Source: Pelomonas asaccharophilus_A
GTDB lineage: Bacteria; Pseudomonadota; Gammaproteobacteria; Burkholderiales; Burkholderiaceae_C
Length of the DNA stretch: 64,000 bases
Direction: 5' to 3'
Assembly: GCF_031458115.1 (NCBI RefSeq)
Contig: NZ_JAVDXV010000010.1
Span: 124,001-188,000 of the forward strand
The notes under the pieces: model-generated
Told to the model about the DNA's origin: nothing
What the model saw: the letters and a program-made list of their open reading frames with translations, nothing else
Databases searched by the model: none
Translations under genes and position numbers: made by a program
Part shown: one piece after another, positions 60,530-64,000 of the stretch
Position numbering within the stretch: position 1 is the stretch's first letter
How the letters are laid out: every line of letters starts with the position of its first letter

Positions 60530-63091
60530 CTAAGGCAGCAACCCGCCCAGGGTGCCCAGCGTCGGCGGCGCGGCACCGGGGCCACGCGCCGAGGCCAGTT
60601 GCTTCCATGCGGCCTGAACCAGTGCGTCGTCGTCGCGGCCTGCGGTCTGGCGTGCTTGCAGCCATTGCGAGACGAGGTCCAGCGGATGGCCAGGCCGCAG
60701 CACCGCGGGCCGCGCCTGATGGGCGGCTTCAAGCAATTGCACCGCGTCCGGCGTGCGCTGCAGCTGCGCCGTCAGCGCCCGGTCGAGGCGGGCCGCCCAG
60801 CGCTGGATGACGCCGATGTCCGTGACACGGGCCAGCAGCTCGGCGCTGCGACCCAGGTCGCCCAGCGCGCGGGCCAGCCGGCCCTCGACCTGGTCGAGCC
60901 GGCTGCCGCGCAACGCCAGCGCGCCGGGCAGCGGGCGCTCGCGCAGCCGTTGCAGCGCGTCGGTGGCCAGCGCGGGCTCGCCGGCGGCCAGCGCGGCCTC
61001 GGCCAACAGCATCAGGCTGCGGCCGCGCCGCCCGCCGCCGTCCAGCGCGGCCGCCTCGGCCAGCAGCGCGCGCATCGCCGGCAGATCGGGCCGGCCGCCG
61101 CGCGCCTGCGCCACCAGCAGCTCGGCGCGGAAGGTCAGCAGCTGCGCCGACGCCAAGCCGTCGGCGCGGGCGCCGTCCAGCAGCGTCCGGCGCGTGCGCA
61201 GCTCGTCCGCATGGCGGCCTTCCCACTGTTGCACATAGGCCCAGTTGCTGGCGACCTGCAGCGCGAAATCATTGCCCGGCCCCAGCGCGCGGCGGATGTC
61301 GGCCAGCAGCGGGCCGCCGCGCTCGTCGATGCCGTCGAACTCGGCGTTCATGCCCATCAGCGACAGCTCGTGGCGACGCAGCACCAGCACCGGGATCGTC
61401 AGCCGCGGGTCGGGGCTGTTCCACAGCGGTTTGGTCTGCCGCGCGACCTGCAGCGCTTCGGCCACGCGGCCTTGCATGCGGCGCAGCACGTCCAGGTTCA
61501 GCAGGTAGTCGGCGCGCTCGTAGTCGTCATGGGGATGCAGCTTCTCGGTCAGCACGCGCACGCGCTCCAGCGCGCGCTCGGAGTCGTCCAGCCTGCCGGA
61601 GTGCATGTAGTCGGCGGCGAGGATGAACTGCTGCTGGCGCACCTCCTCGCTGTCGGGCCCGAACTCGCGCGCCAGCGGCGCAGCCAGCGGCTCCAGCAGC
61701 GCGATGGCGGCGTCGTGGTTGCCGTTGATCTGGTGCACCTGGCCCAAGCTCAACCGTGCCTGCAGCACCGGCCGCTCGTCCTCGCCGTGCTGCTGGCGGG
61801 CCAGCGCGAGCCACTGTTCGCCCAGCGGCTGCGCGTGGTCGAAGCGGTTCAGCGCCATGTAGGTGCGCGACATGACCTCCAGCAGCCGCTGGCGCGTGGC
61901 GGGGTCGTCGGCGAAGGCCGTGTCCAGCTTGTCGCGGCTGTCGTCCAGCAGCTCCAGCACATTGGGCGAGCGGCCGTTCTCGCGCAGGTGGCCGTCCTCG
62001 GACAGCAGGTCGGCCAGGAAACGCCCCACCGCATCGCTGCGCTGCCGCGCGGTCTCGGCGCGCTGCCACTGCCAGGTGCTGGCGCCCAGGCCGGCGACGA
62101 GGCTGGCCAGCAGCAGCCCGCCCAGCGTGGACAGCAGCGCGTGGCGGCGCAGCAGCAGCGTGGTTCGGCGCAGCCGGCCGTGATCGCGCCGCGCGGCCAC
62201 GGGCAGCTGCACCTGCCAGCGGCGCAGGTCGTCGATGAAGGCGTGCACGCCGGCATAGCGCTGCTCGGGCAGCTTGCCCAGCGCCTGGTTGGCGATGGCT
62301 TCCAGATCGCCCAGCGCGCGGCGTGCGTCGCGCGGCGCGCCCGGGCCTTGGCCGTCGTCCGGCGCCAATTTCAGCAACGCGGCCAGGCGGTGCGGCGGCT
62401 GGTGCAGCACGGCGTGGTCCAGCACCGCGCGGCTGTCGCCGCGGCGGCCGAACGGCAGCTGGCCGCTGAGCAGTTCGAACAGCAGCACGCCCAGCGCGAA
62501 CACGTCGACCGCGGTGCTGGCCGCGTCTTCGGCGACCTGTTCGGGCGCCGCATAGCCGGGCGTCAGGCCGGCGCGGGTGTCTTCGGCATCCTGGCCGGGC
62601 GAGGCGGCGAGGCCGAAGTCCAGCAGCTTGGGCTGGCCGTCGGCGGTGGCGAGGATGTTGGCGGGCTTGAGGTCGCGGTGCACCACCAGCCGGCCGTGCG
62701 CGTACTCCACGGCGTCGGCGATCTGCAGCAGCAGCGCGACGCGCTGGGCCACCGTGGGGCAGTGGCGGCGTACGTATTGGTCCAGCGGCAGGCCGTCGAC
62801 GAACTCCAGCACCAGGTAGGCATGGGGCGGCTGCACGCCGGCATCCAGCAACGCGGCGATGCCGGTGTGCGTCAGACGGCCCAGCGCAGCACGCTCGCGC
62901 ATGAAGCGGCGGGCCACGGCCGCGGTGGCGCCGTCGCCCTGCAGCAGCTTGATGGCGGCGCGGGCGTCGTACAGGCCGTCGACGCGACGCGCCTCCCAGA
63001 CTTCAGCCAGCCCGCCGCTGCCAATGCTGCGCAGCAGCTCCCACGGCCCCAGCCTGAGGCCGGGGTGTGCGGCGCCCACCGCCTGCGTCAT
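60530..63091 (-). CDS. Transmembrane Ser/Thr protein kinase with TPR-like tail, 853 aa
   Basis: Catalytic lysine K48 (AAIK), HRDLKPAN with D140, DFG with D158, AAPEQ as the P+1 loop. One membrane helix (LLSTLGGLLLASLVAGLGA) follows, then ASTWQWQRAETARQRSDA. The long C-terminal region is helical and TPR-like (SLGQVHQINGNHDAAIALL). Same domain order and almost the same length as the kinase at 32841-35399 (852 aa). No sigma factor gene precedes it; the upstream gene is glyoxalase, 10 bp away. Confidence 0.93.
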   Translation of the reverse strand: MTQAVGAAHPGLRLGPWELLRSIGSGGLAEVWEARRVDGLYDARAAIKLLQGDGATAAVARRFMRERAALGRLTHTGIAALLDAGVQPPHAYLVLEFVDGLPLDQYVRRHCPTVAQRVALLLQIADAVEYAHGRLVVHRDLKPANILATADGQPKLLDFGLAASPGQDAEDTRAGLTPGYAAPEQVAEDAASTAVDVFALGVLLFELLSGQLPFGRRGDSRAVLDHAVLHQPPHRLAALLKLAPDDGQGPGAPRDARRALGDLEAIANQALGKLPEQRYAGVHAFIDDLRRWQVQLPVAARRDHGRLRRTTLLLRRHALLSTLGGLLLASLVAGLGASTWQWQRAETARQRSDAVGRFLADLLSEDGHLRENGRSPNVLELLDDSRDKLDTAFADDPATRQRLLEVMSRTYMALNRFDHAQPLGEQWLALARQQHGEDERPVLQARLSLGQVHQINGNHDAAIALLEPLAAPLAREFGPDSEEVRQQQFILAADYMHSGRLDDSERALERVRVLTEKLHPHDDYERADYLLNLDVLRRMQGRVAEALQVARQTKPLWNSPDPRLTIPVLVLRRHELSLMGMNAEFDGIDERGGPLLADIRRALGPGNDFALQVASNWAYVQQWEGRHADELRTRRTLLDGARADGLASAQLLTFRAELLVAQARGGRPDLPAMRALLAEAAALDGGGRRGRSLMLLAEAALAAGEPALATDALQRLRERPLPGALALRGSRLDQVEGRLARALGDLGRSAELLARVTDIGVIQRWAARLDRALTAQLQRTPDAVQLLEAAHQARPAVLRPGHPLDLVSQWLQARQTAGRDDDALVQAAWKQLASARGPGAAPPTLGTLGGLLP

Positions 63092-63101
63092 GCAGGCGCG
63101 A

Positions 63102-63536
63102 TCACCAGCTGCCGGTGTTGGGCATGGACGCCCAGGGCTCGGCCGGCGCCAGCGCCGGGCCGTGCTGCAGCAGCTCGACGGAGATGCCGTCCGGCGAGCG
63201 CACGAAGGCCATGCGGCCGTCGCGCGGCGGGCGGTTGATGGTGATGCCGTGGTCGGCCAGCTTCTGGCAGGCGGCGTAGATGTCGTCCACCGCATAGGCC
63301 AGGTGGCCGAAGTTGCGGCCGCCGGTGTATTGCTCGCCCTTGCCATCGGCGTCGGGCCAGTTGTAGGTCAGCTCGACCTGGGCGTCGTCATCGCCGGGCG
63401 CGGCCAGGTAGATCAGCGTGAAGCGGCCGGCCTCGCTCTCGTGGCGGCGCACTTCGCGCAGGCCCAGGGCGTCGCAGTAGAAGCGCATCGACGCGTCGAC
63501 GTTCTCGACGCGGACCATGGTGTGCAGGTATTTCAT
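63102..63536 (-). CDS. gloA: Glyoxalase I (lactoylglutathione lyase), 144 aa
   Basis: A VOC-fold metalloenzyme that converts methylglyoxal-glutathione hemithioacetal to S-lactoylglutathione. Metal ligands H5 (MKYLHTMVRV), E55 (AQVELTYNW), H77 (FGHLAYAV) and E121 (SVELLQ) are all visible. Typical GloA length. It lies 10 bp upstream of the kinase gene and may be co-transcribed. Confidence 0.93.
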   Translation of the reverse strand: MKYLHTMVRVENVDASMRFYCDALGLREVRRHESEAGRFTLIYLAAPGDDDAQVELTYNWPDADGKGEQYTGGRNFGHLAYAVDDIYAACQKLADHGITINRPPRDGRMAFVRSPDGISVELLQHGPALAPAEPWASMPNTGSW

Positions 63537-63559
63537 GGGCGCGATTGTCGGTGTTCAAG

Positions 63560-63766
63560 GCATGGCGCGGCCGTCGCCGGCCGGCCCGCGATGCTCAAAC
63601 GATCCGGCTTTGCCGATCCGTGGTGCGAACCCCGTGCAGACGTGACTGCCGCATTCCAGGCGCGGCGCAGCCGTCGCCGTCCCTCCAGTGACTCCCACGG
63701 ATCCGGCTTTGCCGGTCCGTCGGGAGTGCCCCCTTGAGGGGGCGCGCGAAGCGCGTAGGGGGTGGT
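63560..63766. repeat. Structured GC-rich intergenic repeat
   Basis: Two units each contain GATCCGGCTTTGCCG. The second forms a long hairpin (63691-63727: ACTCCC and GGGAGT arms around the unit), followed by CCCCC-TTGA-GGGGG (63730-63743) and GCGCGCGAAGCGCG. Possible terminator for the partial gene at the right edge. Similar elements are common in related Burkholderiales (from memory). Confidence 0.6.
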
Positions 63767-64000
63767 CTAGTAGTCCAGCCATTCCATCGGCGCCACCAGC
63801 TTGTCGCCGCGGATGCGCTCCAGCGTGCCGGTCAGCACGTCGATGTTGTTGTCGAAGCTGCCATGGCTGGCGGCGATCTGGTCGCCGGTCTTGGTGGTGC
63901 GCACCTTGGGCGTGTCGACCAGGTTCAGCAGCGAGCCGGCCGGCCACAGCTTGCGCCAGGCCTTGATGTCGGCCTGGGCGGCGTCGGCCCATTGGTCGAC
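63767..64000 (-). CDS. C-terminal part of unrecognised protein (cut by window edge)
   Basis: Open frame of 77 codons plus TAG, running off the right edge. The visible C-terminus contains WRKLWPAGSLLNLVDT, RTTKTGDQIAASHGSFDNNI and DVLTGTLERIRG, ending MEWLDY. The SHGSFDNN segment before a final helix could be a catalytic His loop of an alpha/beta hydrolase, but this is a weak guess. Confidence 0.45.
   Translation of the reverse strand, partial: VDQWADAAQADIKAWRKLWPAGSLLNLVDTPKVRTTKTGDQIAASHGSFDNNIDVLTGTLERIRGDKLVAPMEWLDY

Noticed and set aside
60458..63238. 926-aa plus-strand frame over the second kinase
   Set aside because: Antisense shadow; low-complexity Gln/Ala/Arg composition.

Overview
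The window is about 70% G+C by eye, with dense, often overlapping genes. The family mix includes PEP-CTERM sorting, a fused isobutyryl-CoA mutase, tsaB-rimI-UDG clustering and TPR-tailed Ser/Thr kinases. This points to a free-living betaproteobacterium of the order Burkholderiales, in the Rubrivivax/Roseateles neighbourhood. The genus is an inference; no rRNA or tRNA gene was seen.

The most unusual part is 1-3.85 kb, a chromosomal integron. The 5' part of an integron integrase gene (intI, minus strand, cut by the window edge) is followed by a promoter whose spacer contains a perfect LexA/SOS box, then an attI-like region. After that come five gene cassettes in one orientation, each ended by a 57- or 69-bp attC site, and a sixth cassette whose attC is collapsed. 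In all five intact cassettes the R'' box is the exact complement of that cassette's own leading R' box. None of the six cassette proteins belongs to a family I recognise with confidence. Their G+C is visibly lower than that of the rest of the window.

From 3.9 to 14 kb there is a PEP-CTERM protein, a cupin, a divergent TetR/NmrA pair with a clear inverted-repeat operator, and a five-gene chitooligosaccharide-type operon (GH20 hexosaminidase, sugar ABC binding protein, two permeases, ATPase). From 14 to 27 kb there are a lytic transglycosylase, a serine hydrolase, a diguanylate cyclase, fused isobutyryl-CoA mutase (icmF), ExoD, a BI-1 protein, an NhaR-type regulator and an operon of isovaleryl-CoA dehydrogenase, a PLP ammonia-lyase and carbonic anhydrase. 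icmF and ivd carry the same palindromic operator, TTGACGTnnACGTCAA, so they appear to form a branched-chain acyl-CoA regulon.

From 27 to 48 kb there are a hemerythrin, a MORN protein, an M16 peptidase pair, an ECF sigma/Ser-Thr kinase/secreted peptide operon, a P450 operon, an AraC regulator, a thiolase, an SPFH lipoprotein, a LysE exporter, an SDR, a MaoC protein, a two-component pair and an acyl-CoA dehydrogenase. From 48 to 64 kb there are an ABC-2 exporter, signal peptidase I, TspO, the tsaB-rimI-UDG-GGDEF/EAL-MidA string, a cytochrome c/flavocytochrome pair, a second TPR-tailed kinase and a glyoxalase. Structured intergenic repeats punctuate this half. One palindromic repeat family has two copies, and the second copy encodes most of the signal peptide of the cytochrome c.
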